A DNA stretch of 64,000 nt from positions 1 to 64,000 of the forward strand of contig CADBUY010000015.1 in assembly GCA_902797965.1 (NCBI GenBank), written 5' to 3'. The stretch is from an uncultured bacterium (GTDB lineage: Bacteria; Cyanobacteriota; Vampirovibrionia; Gastranaerophilales; Gastranaerophilaceae). Below the pieces are notes generated by a model. It was not told where the DNA came from. It saw only the letters and a list, made by a program, of their open reading frames with translations, and ran no database searches. The translations under genes and the position numbers were made by a program. This document shows positions 42,408 through 51,788 of this stretch, one piece after another. How positions within the stretch are numbered: position 1 is the stretch's first letter; each line of letters begins with the position of its first letter.

Positions 42408-43994
42408 TTATTTTTTCAATCTGTTTAATAATTCACTTGCATATTCCATTTTGAAAATTATGTTTAATACAACATAAATTATTCCGCAAGCAAACATTAC
42501 TACAAAAATTTTCACAAGTTCAAATACATATTTTGGAAGCTGAATATATCCAAAATACTTGCACATAAGTAATCCTATTACAAAAGTTATTCCGCCTGCC
42601 ACGCACATTTTCCCAAAGTTTATAAATAAAGATTTGTAATCCAGTTTAATTTTTCTATGGATAAATAATCCTAAAAATGTTGCATTAAAGAGAGTTACAA
42701 AAGATGTTGAAAGTGTAATTCCTGCTATACCCATATTTAATTTTAAAATTAGCAGCCAGTTTAAAAATGCTTTCAGAGCAATTGATGATGTTGCTATCAC
42801 AAACGGAGTTTTCGAATCATTAAAAGCATAATAAACCCTTGTAATAGAATCTCTGAATACATAAGGTATTATAGAGAAAGACAAGAAGCAAAGAGCTTCC
42901 GACACCATAACAACAGCATTAGAATTAAATGCACCTCTTTCAAATACCAGAGAGATACCATCCTGAGCAAGAAGCAATATTAGTATTATCATTGGTATCG
43001 CTGCAAAAAATAAAACTCCGACACCTTTATTAAAATAACTTCTTATAGAATTTTCGTCACCTTCGCCAGCAAGTCTTGAAAATATTGGAAACAGAGGTAC
43101 CAAAAATGCCGTAACCAATATTCCTACAGGGAACTGAAAAATTCTGTTTGCAAAAACAACCGCAGTCCAAGCTCCCAAAACAAGATTTGATGCAAAAAAC
43201 ATATCTATATAAATACTTATTTGCCCGATTGTAGAACTCAAAATTGCAGGGAACAACAATTCACAAATATTTTTAAATTGCGGATTATTTTTTATATCAA
43301 AATTAGGTTTTATTCTGTATCCTATTTGTCTTAACTTCGGAAACTGAAGCATTATCTGGCAAACAGCACCGACAGTAGTTGCAATTGCAAGAACATACCC
43401 TGATTTATCATTATGAGCAAGAGAAATTGCTATAATTACTACAAGGCTTAACACCATTGGCGAAAGATTTGGCAAAATGTATTGTTTATGAACAACCAAC
43501 AATCCGTAATAAATACCTATAATCCCGCCTATTAAAATTATTGGTGACATAATCTTAAAATGAGCAGAAGCAAGAGATACTAATTCCGGTGTTCCTGCCG
43601 ATATAATCAAGCCCATTATTTTATCTGCGAAGAAAAATCCCAAAACAGCGCATATTGCAAAAAACACAAATGCAACTGTTAAAAATGTATTATATAATCT
43701 GTTTACAACTTCATCAGGCTTATCTTCTGCACCGACAAGTTTTGAAAAAACCGCAACTGCCGCACTATGAAAAGGGCCGCCGACACCGCCTAAAATGATT
43801 ATCGCAAGAGATGGTATCTGCAGAGCATAAAAATAAGCATCCGATACAAGAGTTGCGCCATAAAAGTTAGCAACAACCATATCTCTAACAAAGCCTATCA
43901 GCTTGCTTGCAACTGTAACAAGAGCAATAAGCCATGCTGCTTTCAGAACTCCTTGTGTTTCATCTTTTTTAGTCTTAATTTGTGATTCTTCCAT
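42408..43994 (-). CDS. murJ: Lipid II flippase MurJ
   Basis: MurJ moves the peptidoglycan precursor lipid II across the inner membrane. The 528-aa protein has about 14 membrane helices. The N-terminal pattern (KAAWLIALVTVASKLIGFVRDMVVANFYG) and VSDAYFYALQIPSL are typical of MurJ/MviN, as are FPVGILVTAFLVPLFPIFSR in the middle and VYYAFNDSKTPF later. It overlaps the SpoIID/LytB gene by 20 bp, so the two are probably coupled. Confidence 0.96.
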   Translation of the reverse strand: MEESQIKTKKDETQGVLKAAWLIALVTVASKLIGFVRDMVVANFYGATLVSDAYFYALQIPSLAIIILGGVGGPFHSAAVAVFSKLVGAEDKPDEVVNRLYNTFLTVAFVFFAICAVLGFFFADKIMGLIISAGTPELVSLASAHFKIMSPIILIGGIIGIYYGLLVVHKQYILPNLSPMVLSLVVIIAISLAHNDKSGYVLAIATTVGAVCQIMLQFPKLRQIGYRIKPNFDIKNNPQFKNICELLFPAILSSTIGQISIYIDMFFASNLVLGAWTAVVFANRIFQFPVGILVTAFLVPLFPIFSRLAGEGDENSIRSYFNKGVGVLFFAAIPMIILILLLAQDGISLVFERGAFNSNAVVMVSEALCFLSFSIIPYVFRDSITRVYYAFNDSKTPFVIATSSIALKAFLNWLLILKLNMGIAGITLSTSFVTLFNATFLGLFIHRKIKLDYKSLFINFGKMCVAGGITFVIGLLMCKYFGYIQLPKYVFELVKIFVVMFACGIIYVVLNIIFKMEYASELLNRLKK

Positions 43995-45624
43995 ATTTCT
44001 CTACCAGTTCAACATATACATTTGCCGAGCGACCTAATGACGGAGCATGAAAAGTTATCGTATTAAATCCGTCGTCTATATATCTTGAAATATCAATTTT
44101 ATACTCTTTCTGGAAAACAGGTTTATAAATTCCAAACTCGTGTTCTCTTCCGTTTATCATTACAGCTAATTTTGGTGCATTAGTATCTGTTACAACAATC
44201 TGCGCTCTGCCTATAGGAGCCCAGAATGTTTGTTTTATATCCTCTCCGCTTACTGTCACAGGAACAGTTCCTAAATTTATACCGGTGTAGTAATGTCTCA
44301 GAATATTATAATAATCCTGATGAAGCTTTGTTGCCATATATCCTGCACCAAACTGGCTCATTCCGACACCATGTCCAAAGCCTCCGCCATACACAATAAT
44401 TGACTGAACATTGCCAAGATTATCCAATTGTTTTTCAAATATTACATTCGCACTTGGTAACGAAACCCCGTCTTTTTGGAAAACTCTTCTTATAACAAGT
44501 TCTTTTGAAACAATATAATACCCTCTCGTTGTTTGTATCTCAACTTCCATTGCTTTTCCGGATTTACCGCGTTTTTTAACCACTATATCCTTGAGTTTTC
44601 CTATATCATCATTAGATTTTACAACCGGATGAACAAAACCTGTTTTTGATTGTGCAGGTAATGTCTTTTTAAGAACATCTTCCAATTCTTTTGTTCCCCA
44701 TTCCTTTGTCCATCTGTAATACGGTGACTCGATATCAAATGACGGAATCCTGTTTTTATAAAATTCGACAGCTTTATCTTCTTCATCCAAAACCTGAAAA
44801 TCAGATTTATCGGGAACTGCTGCCAAATAATGTTTATTTGGTGAAGGGAAAATTTTTGTATTAGGGTCAGAAAAAGCATTTGCATAACTTTCTGTATAAC
44901 CGCCGGCTGTTGAACTATACAACGCAAGTATAAGTTCGTTATTATAAAGTGCAACAACTCCGTCTGTTTCCATAACCGCTCTTGTTGCAAGTTCTTCTTC
45001 TGTATTTGCTCCAAAGTATACCTGACTTGCAACGCTGTCTACCACGCTAAACTCTTTGTAAGCCTGTGTTCTTGGAGTTAACACGTAATTTCTTGCAGCA
45101 ACTGCCTGTGCCTTTAAGGCTTCCAAACCAAATCTTACAGGCATCTCATTAGGAACTACGCCTTTTAAATATTCCTGAAGTTCAACTAAATTAACAAGGT
45201 AAAATCCATTTCTGCTGTCATTTTGTATAACTTCAAATGCGCCATGATACAACGCAGGAACACCTTTTCTTAACAAGCCTCTTACCCCTAAAAGTCCTTG
45301 TGGACTTACGATAACAATATCCTGTAATAAGGCATTCTGACCATTTATTGCAACTATTAATCCACGTTCCGAATTTTGAACACTTATGTCGTAATTTGCA
45401 GGAACTTTTGTGATTATTTTTCTGGTTGCTCTGTCGCACAATTCCATGTCAGATGTTGCATAAATAGTAATGTTCTGTTTTAAAACATTTTGAAATTTAT
45501 TATCTGTAATCCCGACTCTTACGACATCAAAATCGTTTAAGGCACATGCGATATTAAAAGTAAGCGCAAATGATACAAATATTGCACTTAATACAACTTT
45601 CCACTTTCTATTTTTAACTTTCAA
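43975..45624 (-). CDS. SpoIID/LytB-domain protein
   Basis: SpoIID is a lytic transglycosylase in sporulators and LytB enhances amidase activity; in non-sporulating cyanobacteria relatives it is likewise linked to peptidoglycan. The 549-aa protein has an N-terminal hydrophobic signal or anchor (about 10-28). The domain core shows YLKGVVPNEMPVRFGLEALKAQAVAAR (written in two parts in the family signature) at about 150-175, SQVYFG, and GHGVGMSQFGA near 415. It lies between cysS (21-bp gap) and murJ (20-bp overlap), which supports a role in wall growth. Nothing suggests sporulation here. Confidence 0.93.
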   Translation of the reverse strand: MKVKNRKWKVVLSAIFVSFALTFNIACALNDFDVVRVGITDNKFQNVLKQNITIYATSDMELCDRATRKIITKVPANYDISVQNSERGLIVAINGQNALLQDIVIVSPQGLLGVRGLLRKGVPALYHGAFEVIQNDSRNGFYLVNLVELQEYLKGVVPNEMPVRFGLEALKAQAVAARNYVLTPRTQAYKEFSVVDSVASQVYFGANTEEELATRAVMETDGVVALYNNELILALYSSTAGGYTESYANAFSDPNTKIFPSPNKHYLAAVPDKSDFQVLDEEDKAVEFYKNRIPSFDIESPYYRWTKEWGTKELEDVLKKTLPAQSKTGFVHPVVKSNDDIGKLKDIVVKKRGKSGKAMEVEIQTTRGYYIVSKELVIRRVFQKDGVSLPSANVIFEKQLDNLGNVQSIIVYGGGFGHGVGMSQFGAGYMATKLHQDYYNILRHYYTGINLGTVPVTVSGEDIKQTFWAPIGRAQIVVTDTNAPKLAVMINGREHEFGIYKPVFQKEYKIDISRYIDDGFNTITFHAPSLGRSANVYVELVEKYGRITN

Positions 45625-45645
45625 CTATCCAACCCCTGTTTTTAT

Positions 45646-47028
45646 TTAATTTTTAAGCTCCCAACTGGTTCCTTCTTTTGAATCTTTTAGAATAATTCCT
45701 GTTTTATCAAGAACAATTCTGATTTTATCAGCAAGTTCCCAATTCTTTTCTGCTCTTGCAGCTTTTCTCTTCTCTATAATCTCGTCCATTGAGCTAAAGT
45801 TTTCACCAAGTTCTTTGCTGATATCTCCTAATTTATCCCTCAGTTCTTCTTCGCTTAATGTTGCTTTTTCAAAAGTAAAACCTAATGTTGTTGCAAGTTT
45901 ATGTAAAAGCGTATAAGCATAATCAACACCTTTATTTGCCTTATTTGTTAAATCGAACAAGACAGCGAGAGCTTTTGACGTATTTAAATCATCATCCATT
46001 GCTTCAACAAAAGCCTTATACTCATCATATTGTGTTATATCTAAGGTATCATTTATTTTCTTATTTACCCCCGCATTCAACATACGTTTTGCACCTGACT
46101 GAGCTGATTGCAACGCTTCATCAGAAAACTCTACAGGCATTCTGTAATGGTTTGTAAGAATAAAAAATCTTATTGTGTTTGAATCATAATTTTTAAGCAA
46201 GTCATCAATTGTTAAGAAGTTGCCCAAAGATTTAGACATTTTTTCTTTATTTATAGTTACAAATCCATTATGTAGCCAATAGTTTACAAACTTACATCCG
46301 TTTGCACATTCAGATTGGGCAATCTCATTTTCGTGGTGAGGGAATATTAAGTCTGCACCGCCTGCGTGAATGTCAATCGTTTTACCCAAATATTTTCTGC
46401 TCATTGCCGAACATTCAATATGCCACCCCGGACGCCCGACACCCCATGGTGACTTATATCCGAATTTTTCATCTTTCTTCCACAAAGCAAAATCAAGCGG
46501 ATCTTCTTTTAATTCACCGACTTCAATTCTGGCTCCGCTTTCTAATTTATCTATAGGCTGACCGCTTAAAGAGCCGTATTTACCAAACTTCTTAACTCGG
46601 AAATAGACATCGCCGCCCGCTTCATAGGCATAACCTTTTGAGATTAAATCCTTGTTCATTGAAATCATTTCGCCTAAAGTTTTTGTTGCAAAAGGTTCTA
46701 TATCGGGGGGTAAATTGTTTAGTTTTTTCATAGAATCGCTAAACCTCTGATACCAATATTTTGAAACTTCTTCAGGAGTTTTACCCTCTTTTTCTGATTT
46801 CTTCAGAATTTTATCATCAACGTCCGTTACATTTCTGCAATATGTTACATCATACCCTTTAAATTTAAGGTATCTGTATAAAACATCCCAAGTAATATAA
46901 CATCTTGCATGACCTAAATGTGCATTATCATATACTGTAGGCCCGCAAACATACATTTTAACTTTATTATCTTCAATAGGTTTAAACTCTTCTACCTGAC
47001 TTGTGTATGTATTATATAACTTTAACAT
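45646..47028 (-). CDS. cysS: Cysteinyl-tRNA synthetase
   Basis: The 460-aa class I synthetase charges tRNA-Cys. The HIGH motif is H37-L-G-H40 and KMSKS is K263-M-S-K-S267. Zinc ligands Cys28, Cys206, His231 and Glu235 are present. The length is typical, with a complete C-terminal anticodon-binding region ending KEGTSWELKN. It is the first gene of a minus-strand operon with spoIID-like and murJ. Confidence 0.98.
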   Translation of the reverse strand: MLKLYNTYTSQVEEFKPIEDNKVKMYVCGPTVYDNAHLGHARCYITWDVLYRYLKFKGYDVTYCRNVTDVDDKILKKSEKEGKTPEEVSKYWYQRFSDSMKKLNNLPPDIEPFATKTLGEMISMNKDLISKGYAYEAGGDVYFRVKKFGKYGSLSGQPIDKLESGARIEVGELKEDPLDFALWKKDEKFGYKSPWGVGRPGWHIECSAMSRKYLGKTIDIHAGGADLIFPHHENEIAQSECANGCKFVNYWLHNGFVTINKEKMSKSLGNFLTIDDLLKNYDSNTIRFFILTNHYRMPVEFSDEALQSAQSGAKRMLNAGVNKKINDTLDITQYDEYKAFVEAMDDDLNTSKALAVLFDLTNKANKGVDYAYTLLHKLATTLGFTFEKATLSEEELRDKLGDISKELGENFSSMDEIIEKRKAARAEKNWELADKIRIVLDKTGIILKDSKEGTSWELKN

Positions 47029-47398
47029 TTTATCCCCTTAATCTCTCTTATAACTATCTGTTTTTAGACATAATTTCTATAAAATTTTATAATAAAAAGA
47101 AATACATGTAAATAATACATATAAATAAGTGCGCCTGCTAAACTCATTAGTGTCTAGGATAAAATATATGTAAAATATTGAAAAACAAATAATTTCGCAA
47201 TAAGAAATCAAAACAAAAACGGTTGAGACAAAATACAGAAAAATTCCCCACCCGCAGTCGTAGATTTTGCTAAAGCTCAATACCGACATGCTCCCTCCCC
47301 GATTGGGGAGGGTTGGGGTTGGGATATTAAAATGCTATTGGACAATAATGTTCTAATCGTAAACGCATTTATTTTTGATTATATTATTATCTGCCGCA
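47029..47398. other. Gene-free stretch with a GC-rich hairpin repeat
   Basis: The only notable structure is CCCTCCCC...GGGGAGGG at about 47291-47312 followed by TTGGGGTTGGG, a member of the hairpin repeat family also found at 54833-55163 and 57402-57436. Small open frames here look accidental. Confidence 0.6.
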
Positions 47399-47977
47399 CT
47401 AAAACTTATATTCATTTATATAACCGCCGCCGCGAACAAATCCGTTGAATTTATAATTTAGGTCTTTTCCCTTTGTGTAATTTACATTGACATTCTTCAC
47501 ACCGATTCCTTTGTAAACTTCATCATGATATTCATCATTATTAACATTTATTTCAGCATCAGTCATATCATACAAATACACCTTATCTGAAGTTTGAGAA
47601 CCGTTAAACTTTAATCCTGTAAAACCATCGATAACTTGTTTATATTCTTTTCCCCACTCCGAATCTTCCAACAAAAATTCATTGAGGTTTGGAACTGACT
47701 CTTTGAAATTAAAAAATTCATATTCTTTTCCATCTTTTACTTTTTTACCTGAGTCGTAGACTTTTTGATTAATTTTGCAAATAGCACCGGTATTTACATC
47801 TTTTGCAAAAAAAGTATCATACTCTCTTTGCCCTTGTTCCGGATACTCTGCATAAGCACCGCTTTTCATCCAGACACAATAGATTGGTTTGTTATCCGAA
47901 TCATACTTTACTTCTGTTCGTTCTGCATTGTAAACATTTGCTCCGCCAAATCTTATCGGCTCAATTTCATTCCCCAT
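47399..47977 (-). CDS. Uncharacterised protein with N-terminal IRFGGANV motif
   Basis: The 192-aa protein begins MGNEIEPIRFGGANVYNAER, again an F-G-G/A leader within the first 15 residues, very like GFCGANV of the 4666 protein. The rest is Tyr/Asp/Lys-rich and probably beta-strand (VYLYDMTDAEINVNNDEY, VNVNYTKGKDLNYKFN), ending GGYINEYKF. It has no signal peptide. AATACTTTATAAAG upstream recalls the second half of the GGCAATT-type boxes. I do not recognise the family. Confidence 0.8.
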   Translation of the reverse strand: MGNEIEPIRFGGANVYNAERTEVKYDSDNKPIYCVWMKSGAYAEYPEQGQREYDTFFAKDVNTGAICKINQKVYDSGKKVKDGKEYEFFNFKESVPNLNEFLLEDSEWGKEYKQVIDGFTGLKFNGSQTSDKVYLYDMTDAEINVNNDEYHDEVYKGIGVKNVNVNYTKGKDLNYKFNGFVRGGGYINEYKF

Positions 47978-48267
47978 AAAAAAACTCCTATTTCTTACTT
48001 AAAATTTCCCTATGTCTTTATAAAGTATTTTTTATTAAAATAATTGATAAAAAGTTTACAAAAATTAACACATTTTTTTATGTTAACAAGATTGTTTTTA
48101 TAACTTTGTGAAATTTATTTTTAGAATATAATTCGGCTATTACATAATAATTTAAGGCATGAAAAGACACAATATAAAAATTTAATATATTATGTTTTAT
48201 AACTTATTTTTATAAAAACATTCTATAACAAATCTTTACATTTTCACCTAAGTTTCAATAATAATGC

Positions 48268-48295
48268 TTGCATTAAGATTTTTAGCAAATATGAT
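48268..48295 (+). promoter_or_regulatory. Putative promoter of the ribosomal operon
   Basis: TTGCAT (48268-48273), 16 bases, TATGAT (48290-48295), 54 bp before the infA ATG. The rest of the 370-bp region upstream (47978-48267) holds only AT-rich palindromes. Confidence 0.45.
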
Positions 48296-48349
48296 TGTAT
48301 AAGATGACGAATAGTGTTGTATGTTAAAAGCCGAAAATAGAGGAAAAAC

Positions 48350-48565
48350 ATGGCAAAAGACGTAATAGAAATTGAAGGAAAGATATTGGAATCCATGCCA
48401 AATGCTATGTTCAGAGTTGAACTTGAAAACGGACATGAAATTTTGGCTCATATATCCGGTAAAATTCGTAAAAACTTTATAAGAATACTTCCGGGCGACA
48501 GAGTAAAGGTAGAAATGACTCCATACGATTTGTCAAAAGGACGTATCACATTCAGACTTAAATAA
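48350..48565 (+). CDS. infA: Translation initiation factor IF-1
   Basis: The 71-aa single OB-fold protein begins [28 protein letters not shown] (seen in pieces) and has [22 protein letters not shown] and RITFRLK, the full IF-1 pattern. It binds the ribosomal A site during initiation. GAGG precedes the ATG. It heads the block infA-rpmJ-rpsM-rpsK-rpsD-rpoA-rplQ-truA-rplM-rpsI. The usual upstream genes secY and adk are not adjacent, so the ancestral cluster is split here. Confidence 0.98.
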   Translation: MAKDVIEIEGKILESMPNAMFRVELENGHEILAHISGKIRKNFIRILPGDRVKVEMTPYDLSKGRITFRLK

Positions 48566-48609
48566 CGCTAATAATATAAATAGTAGAACACATATAAGGA
48601 AACAAAATT

Positions 48610-48723
48610 ATGAAAACAAGAACATCAGTAAAACCTATGTGCGACAAGTGCAAGGTAATTAAGAGAAAAGGCAGAGTAGCCGTAATTTGCGAAAACCCTA
48701 AACATAAACAAAGACAAGGTTAG
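48610..48723 (+). CDS. rpmJ: 50S ribosomal protein L36
   Basis: A 37-aa protein: [20 protein letters not shown] at the start, then [17 protein letters not shown]. Zinc ligands Cys11, Cys14, Cys27 and His32 are intact (C+ form). AAGGAA lies upstream of the ATG. Its stop codon is the first base pair set of the structured element 48721-48846. Confidence 0.98.
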   Translation: MKTRTSVKPMCDKCKVIKRKGRVAVICENPKHKQRQG

Positions 48724-48846
48724 ATTTGCCGTAGGCTGAAGCAAACGTCAGTGAGCGGAATGCCGAAGTCCCGCGGAGTTAAGTGAATGACAATTTTGCG
48801 GAGCAAAATAAAATGAACGGCAACGGAGCGTGGAGGCATAATCTAA
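48721..48846 (+). repeat. Structured intergenic element, copy A
   Basis: About 125 nt between rpmJ and rpsM. Outer stem TAGATTTGCC with GGCATAATCTA (one two-base bulge); central hairpin ATTTTGC-GGA-GCAAAAT (48793-48809). Between them come GTAGGCTGAAG and GAGCGGAATGCCGAAGT blocks shared with copy C. The stop codon of rpmJ lies in the outer stem. The element resembles no family I can name. Confidence 0.8.
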
Positions 48847-48895
48847 TACAAACTCAGTAAAAAAATATAAGTAGTAAAAATAAAGGAAGAAAAAC

Positions 48896-49261
48896 ATGGC
48901 AAGATTAGTAGGGGTAGACTTACCTCGTAACAAAAGATTAGAAATCGCTCTTACCTATATCTACGGAATAGGACCTGCAAGAGCAAAGAAAATTCTTGAA
49001 GTAACAGGAATATCTCCTGACTTGAGAACAGATGACTTAACAGAAAACGACATTAAAGAACTAAGAAATGCGCTTTCTGAATACAATATCGAAGGTGACT
49101 TGAGACGTGAAGTTACAATGAACATTAAACGTCTTCAAGAAATCAACTCATACAGAGGTATGAGACACAAAAGAAGCCTTCCTTGCAGAGGACAAAGAAC
49201 AAAAACCAATGCAAGAACTCGTCGCGGTAAAAAGACTGCGATAGCAGGTAAGAAGAAATAA
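48896..49261 (+). CDS. rpsM: 30S ribosomal protein S13
   Basis: The 121-aa small-subunit head protein begins [20 protein letters not shown] and ends with the basic tail [34 protein letters not shown] and [16 protein letters not shown] are diagnostic. AAGGAAG precedes the ATG. It follows element copy A and precedes copy B. Confidence 0.99.
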   Translation: MARLVGVDLPRNKRLEIALTYIYGIGPARAKKILEVTGISPDLRTDDLTENDIKELRNALSEYNIEGDLRREVTMNIKRLQEINSYRGMRHKRSLPCRGQRTKTNARTRRGKKTAIAGKKK

Positions 49262-49386
49262 AATTTTCCGTAGAGTGACGGCGAACGATAGTGAGCCTAA
49301 CTCGAAGTAGCACGAAGCGAACGAACGGAACTTTTTACGATAGTAAAAATGGAGTGAGTGACAGCGAAGTGTGAAGGAATAATTTT
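49261..49386 (+). repeat. Structured intergenic element, copy B
   Basis: About 125 nt between rpsM and rpsK. Outer stem AAATTTTCC (49261-49269) with GGAATAATTTT (49376-49386); central hairpin TTTTTAC-GATA-GTAAAAA (49332-49349). Both stems differ in sequence from copies A and C but keep pairing. Confidence 0.8.
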
Positions 49387-49446
49387 AGGTTTAATAAAAA
49401 AACATCACTAGAAAATAAATAGTAAAAAACATAAAGGAACAAAAAA

Positions 49447-49833
49447 ATGGCAAGACCAAAAACTACAAAGAAAAAAGAAAAGAAGAACGTATTACAAGGT
49501 GTTGTACACATTCAGTCAACATTTAATAATACAATCGTAACTTCTACTGATATGCAGGGTAATGCTATTGCTTGGGCAACAGCCGGTGCATCTGGATTCA
49601 AGGGAGCAAGAAAAGGTACTCCGTTTGCAGCTCAATCAGCAGCAGAATCAGTTGCTAAAAAGTCAATAGACCAAGGCATGAAGAAAGTTGAAGTTCACAT
49701 CAAAGGACCTGGTTCAGGTCGTGAAACAGCAATCAGAGCAATTCAACAAGCAGGATTGGAAATTACATTAATCAAGGATGTAACACCAATTCCTCACAAC
49801 GGTTGCAGACCACCAAAGAAAAGACGTGTTTAA
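49447..49833 (+). CDS. rpsK: 30S ribosomal protein S11
   Basis: The 128-aa platform protein has [40 protein letters not shown] and the conserved end [25 protein letters not shown] precedes the ATG. It lies between element copies B and C. Confidence 0.99.
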   Translation: MARPKTTKKKEKKNVLQGVVHIQSTFNNTIVTSTDMQGNAIAWATAGASGFKGARKGTPFAAQSAAESVAKKSIDQGMKKVEVHIKGPGSGRETAIRAIQQAGLEITLIKDVTPIPHNGCRPPKKRRV

Positions 49834-49835
49834 TT

Positions 49836-49960
49836 AAACTTTGCGTAGGCTGAAGTGAGCGTGAGCGAACAGAACGCCGAAGTATCGCGGAACTGAACGA
49901 ATGACAGTTTTGCATCAGCAAAACAAAATGAGTGATAGTGGAGCGTGAAGCAATAGTTTA
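49836..49960 (+). repeat. Structured intergenic element, copy C
   Basis: About 125 nt between rpsK and rpsD. Outer stem AAACTTTGC (49836-49844) with GCAATAGTTT (49950-49959); central hairpin GTTTTGC-ATCA-GCAAAAC (49907-49924). Close in sequence to copy A (GCGTAGGCTGAAG at the start, GGAGCGTG near the end). Confidence 0.8.
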
Positions 49961-49982
49961 AGAATTGACATTAATATTAACC

Positions 49983-50029
49983 GTCGGGGCTTGAGTTCTC
50001 GCCAAGAACACAAACCATAGATGCCCGAC
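49983..50029 (+). promoter_or_regulatory. Structured leader of rpsD, possible S4 autoregulatory site
   Basis: GTCGGG (49983-49988) pairs with CCCGAC (50024-50029), and inside it GTTCT (49995-49999) pairs with AGAAC (50005-50009). The structure ends about 20 bases before the rpsD ATG. S4 is known to regulate its own mRNA in other bacteria; whether this is such a leader is inference. Confidence 0.4.
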
Positions 50030-50051
50030 AAAGAAAAAAGGAGAAAATAAA

Positions 50052-50654
50052 ATGGCAAGATACACAGGACCAAGTAATAAACTTTTCAGAAATAAAGGTG
50101 TTAAAGATTTATCTAACAGAAAATTAACATCATCAATGAGACAGACTGCATCAGGACAACATGGTGCTGACAGAAAAAAACCTTCTGAATACGCTATTCA
50201 CTTAAGTGAAAAACAAAAAATCAGATTTACTTACTTAGTAAGTGAAAAACAATTCGCAAAATATTATCACGAAGCAGCAAGAAAGAAAGGCGTTACCGGT
50301 ACAATTTTACTTCAAATTCTTGAATCAAGATTAGATAACGTTTTGTTCAGAGCTGGCTTAGGTGTTACAAGAAAACAAACAAGACAAATTGTTAACCACG
50401 GACACGCTTTAGTTAACGGTAAAAAGGTTGATATTCCTTCATACTTGGTTAAAGCAGGCGATGTAATCACTATCAAGTCAAGAAGCAACGACTTCATCAA
50501 GACTGTAATGAGTGCTATAGACCTTTCAGGCGTTCCTGCTTGGATAACATTAGACAAAGATGCTTTGAAGATTACATTCGAAAGAATACCTCAAAGAGAA
50601 GAATTAGACCCTGATTTCAAAGAACAACTTGTTATAGAATACTATTCAAAATAA
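50052..50654 (+). CDS. rpsD: 30S ribosomal protein S4
   Basis: The 200-aa assembly-initiator protein begins MARYTGPSNKLFRNKGVKDL. It lacks the N-terminal Cys cluster (C-minus type). The S4 RNA-binding domain lies at about 90-155 (RLDNVLFRAGLGVTRKQTRQ and VNGKKVDIPSYLVKAGD). AAGGAG precedes the ATG. In most cyanobacteria I know of, rpsD lies elsewhere, so its place before rpoA here is notable. Confidence 0.99.
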   Translation: MARYTGPSNKLFRNKGVKDLSNRKLTSSMRQTASGQHGADRKKPSEYAIHLSEKQKIRFTYLVSEKQFAKYYHEAARKKGVTGTILLQILESRLDNVLFRAGLGVTRKQTRQIVNHGHALVNGKKVDIPSYLVKAGDVITIKSRSNDFIKTVMSAIDLSGVPAWITLDKDALKITFERIPQREELDPDFKEQLVIEYYSK

Positions 50655-50673
50655 GCTGATAGGAGAGAATAAT

Positions 50674-51696
50674 ATGGAATTAAAAATTAAAACCGTTAGT
50701 ACAATGACAGGATCAGATGGTTCTCAATATGGTAAATTCACCATTGAGCCATTGGAAAGAGGATTTGGAACAACTATCGGTAACGCATTAAGAAGAGTTT
50801 TACTTTCCAGCCTTGAAGGAACTGCAGTTACTTCTTGCAGAATTGAAGGTATCACTCACGAATATACTGCAATTCCTGGTGTTTTAGAAGACGTAATTGA
50901 CGTTATGTTAAACCTCAAAGGTTTAGCAATCAAGACAGATTCTAAAGAACCTCAAACATTAAGAATTGATGTTGACAAACCGGGCGCTGTTTTAGCAAGC
51001 GACATTCAGCTTCCTGCAGGTGTTAAAGTTGTTAACCCTGACTGGTTAATTTGTACAATTGCAGACGGCGGTTCTTTCCACGCAGATATCGTTGTTGAAA
51101 CAGGCAAAGGCTATCAAGCAAACGATATCCCAAGAAATGCTAAAGCAGGCACTCCTATCGATATGTTGCCGATTGATGCAACATTTATGCCTGTTAAGAG
51201 AGTAAGATATGACGTTGAAAGTGCTCGTGTAGGCGACAACATTGACTTCGATAAATTAACTCTTGAAATCTGGTCAAACGGTACCATTGATGTTACAACA
51301 GCTTTAACTCAAGCAGCTGATTTGCTTATTGAACATTTTGTTCAAATCTCATCAATTGCAGGAACTTCTTCTCACAAAGAACTTGAAGAAAAAGCTTCAT
51401 CATCTTCAGCTATTATCGCTGACGATACAGAAGTTGAAGTGGCTTCTGCAGAAGAACCTTCAATCACTATTGATGAATTGGAACTTTCAGTTAGAGCTTA
51501 CAATTGCTTAAAAAGAGCAAGCATTAACTCAATGGCTGAATTATTGAAAAAATCAGAACATGATTTATTAAATATTAAAAACTTTGGTAAAAAATCATCT
51601 GATGAAGTAATCGAAAGACTTCACCACTTTGGTTTGGACTTAGCTCCAAATCCGGAATTGGATGAAGACGGTATGGTTATTGAATCAGCTGAATAA
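50674..51696 (+). CDS. rpoA: RNA polymerase alpha subunit
   Basis: The 340-aa subunit has the N-terminal assembly domain (GFGTTIGNALRRVLLSSLEG, then PGVLEDVIDVMLNLKGL), an Asp/Glu/Ser-rich linker near 235-265 and the C-terminal domain with LELSVRAYNCLKRASINSM and NFGKKSSDEVIERL that contacts UP elements and activators. GGAG precedes the ATG. Confidence 0.99.
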   Translation: MELKIKTVSTMTGSDGSQYGKFTIEPLERGFGTTIGNALRRVLLSSLEGTAVTSCRIEGITHEYTAIPGVLEDVIDVMLNLKGLAIKTDSKEPQTLRIDVDKPGAVLASDIQLPAGVKVVNPDWLICTIADGGSFHADIVVETGKGYQANDIPRNAKAGTPIDMLPIDATFMPVKRVRYDVESARVGDNIDFDKLTLEIWSNGTIDVTTALTQAADLLIEHFVQISSIAGTSSHKELEEKASSSSAIIADDTEVEVASAEEPSITIDELELSVRAYNCLKRASINSMAELLKKSEHDLLNIKNFGKKSSDEVIERLHHFGLDLAPNPELDEDGMVIESAE

Positions 51697-51700
51697 TTGC

Positions 51701-51742
51701 ATTTTGCGTAGAAGAGGTGTTTATTCACCTCTTCTGCAAAAT
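51701..51742 (+). repeat. Hairpin between rpoA and rplQ
   Basis: ATTTTGC, then AGAAGAGGTG-TTTATT-CACCTCTTCT, then GCAAAAT: a 17-bp interrupted stem. The outer arms are the same as the central hairpin arms of copy A, and the GCGTAG start recalls copy C, so it may be a reduced member of that family. There is no T-run, so full termination is unlikely. Confidence 0.65.
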
Positions 51743-51788
51743 ATAAAAACGAAACATAAATAGTAAAAGACAATAAAGGAACAAAAAA

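Noticed and set aside
43975-45624. Evidence for sporulation from the SpoIID-like gene
   Set aside because: LytB/SpoIID domains occur in non-sporulating bacteria; no other sporulation gene is present and the neighbours are cysS and murJ.
47077-47289. 70-codon open frame on the minus strand before cysS
   Set aside because: Low-complexity, aromatic-rich translation without a ribosome site in a gene-free AT-rich tract.
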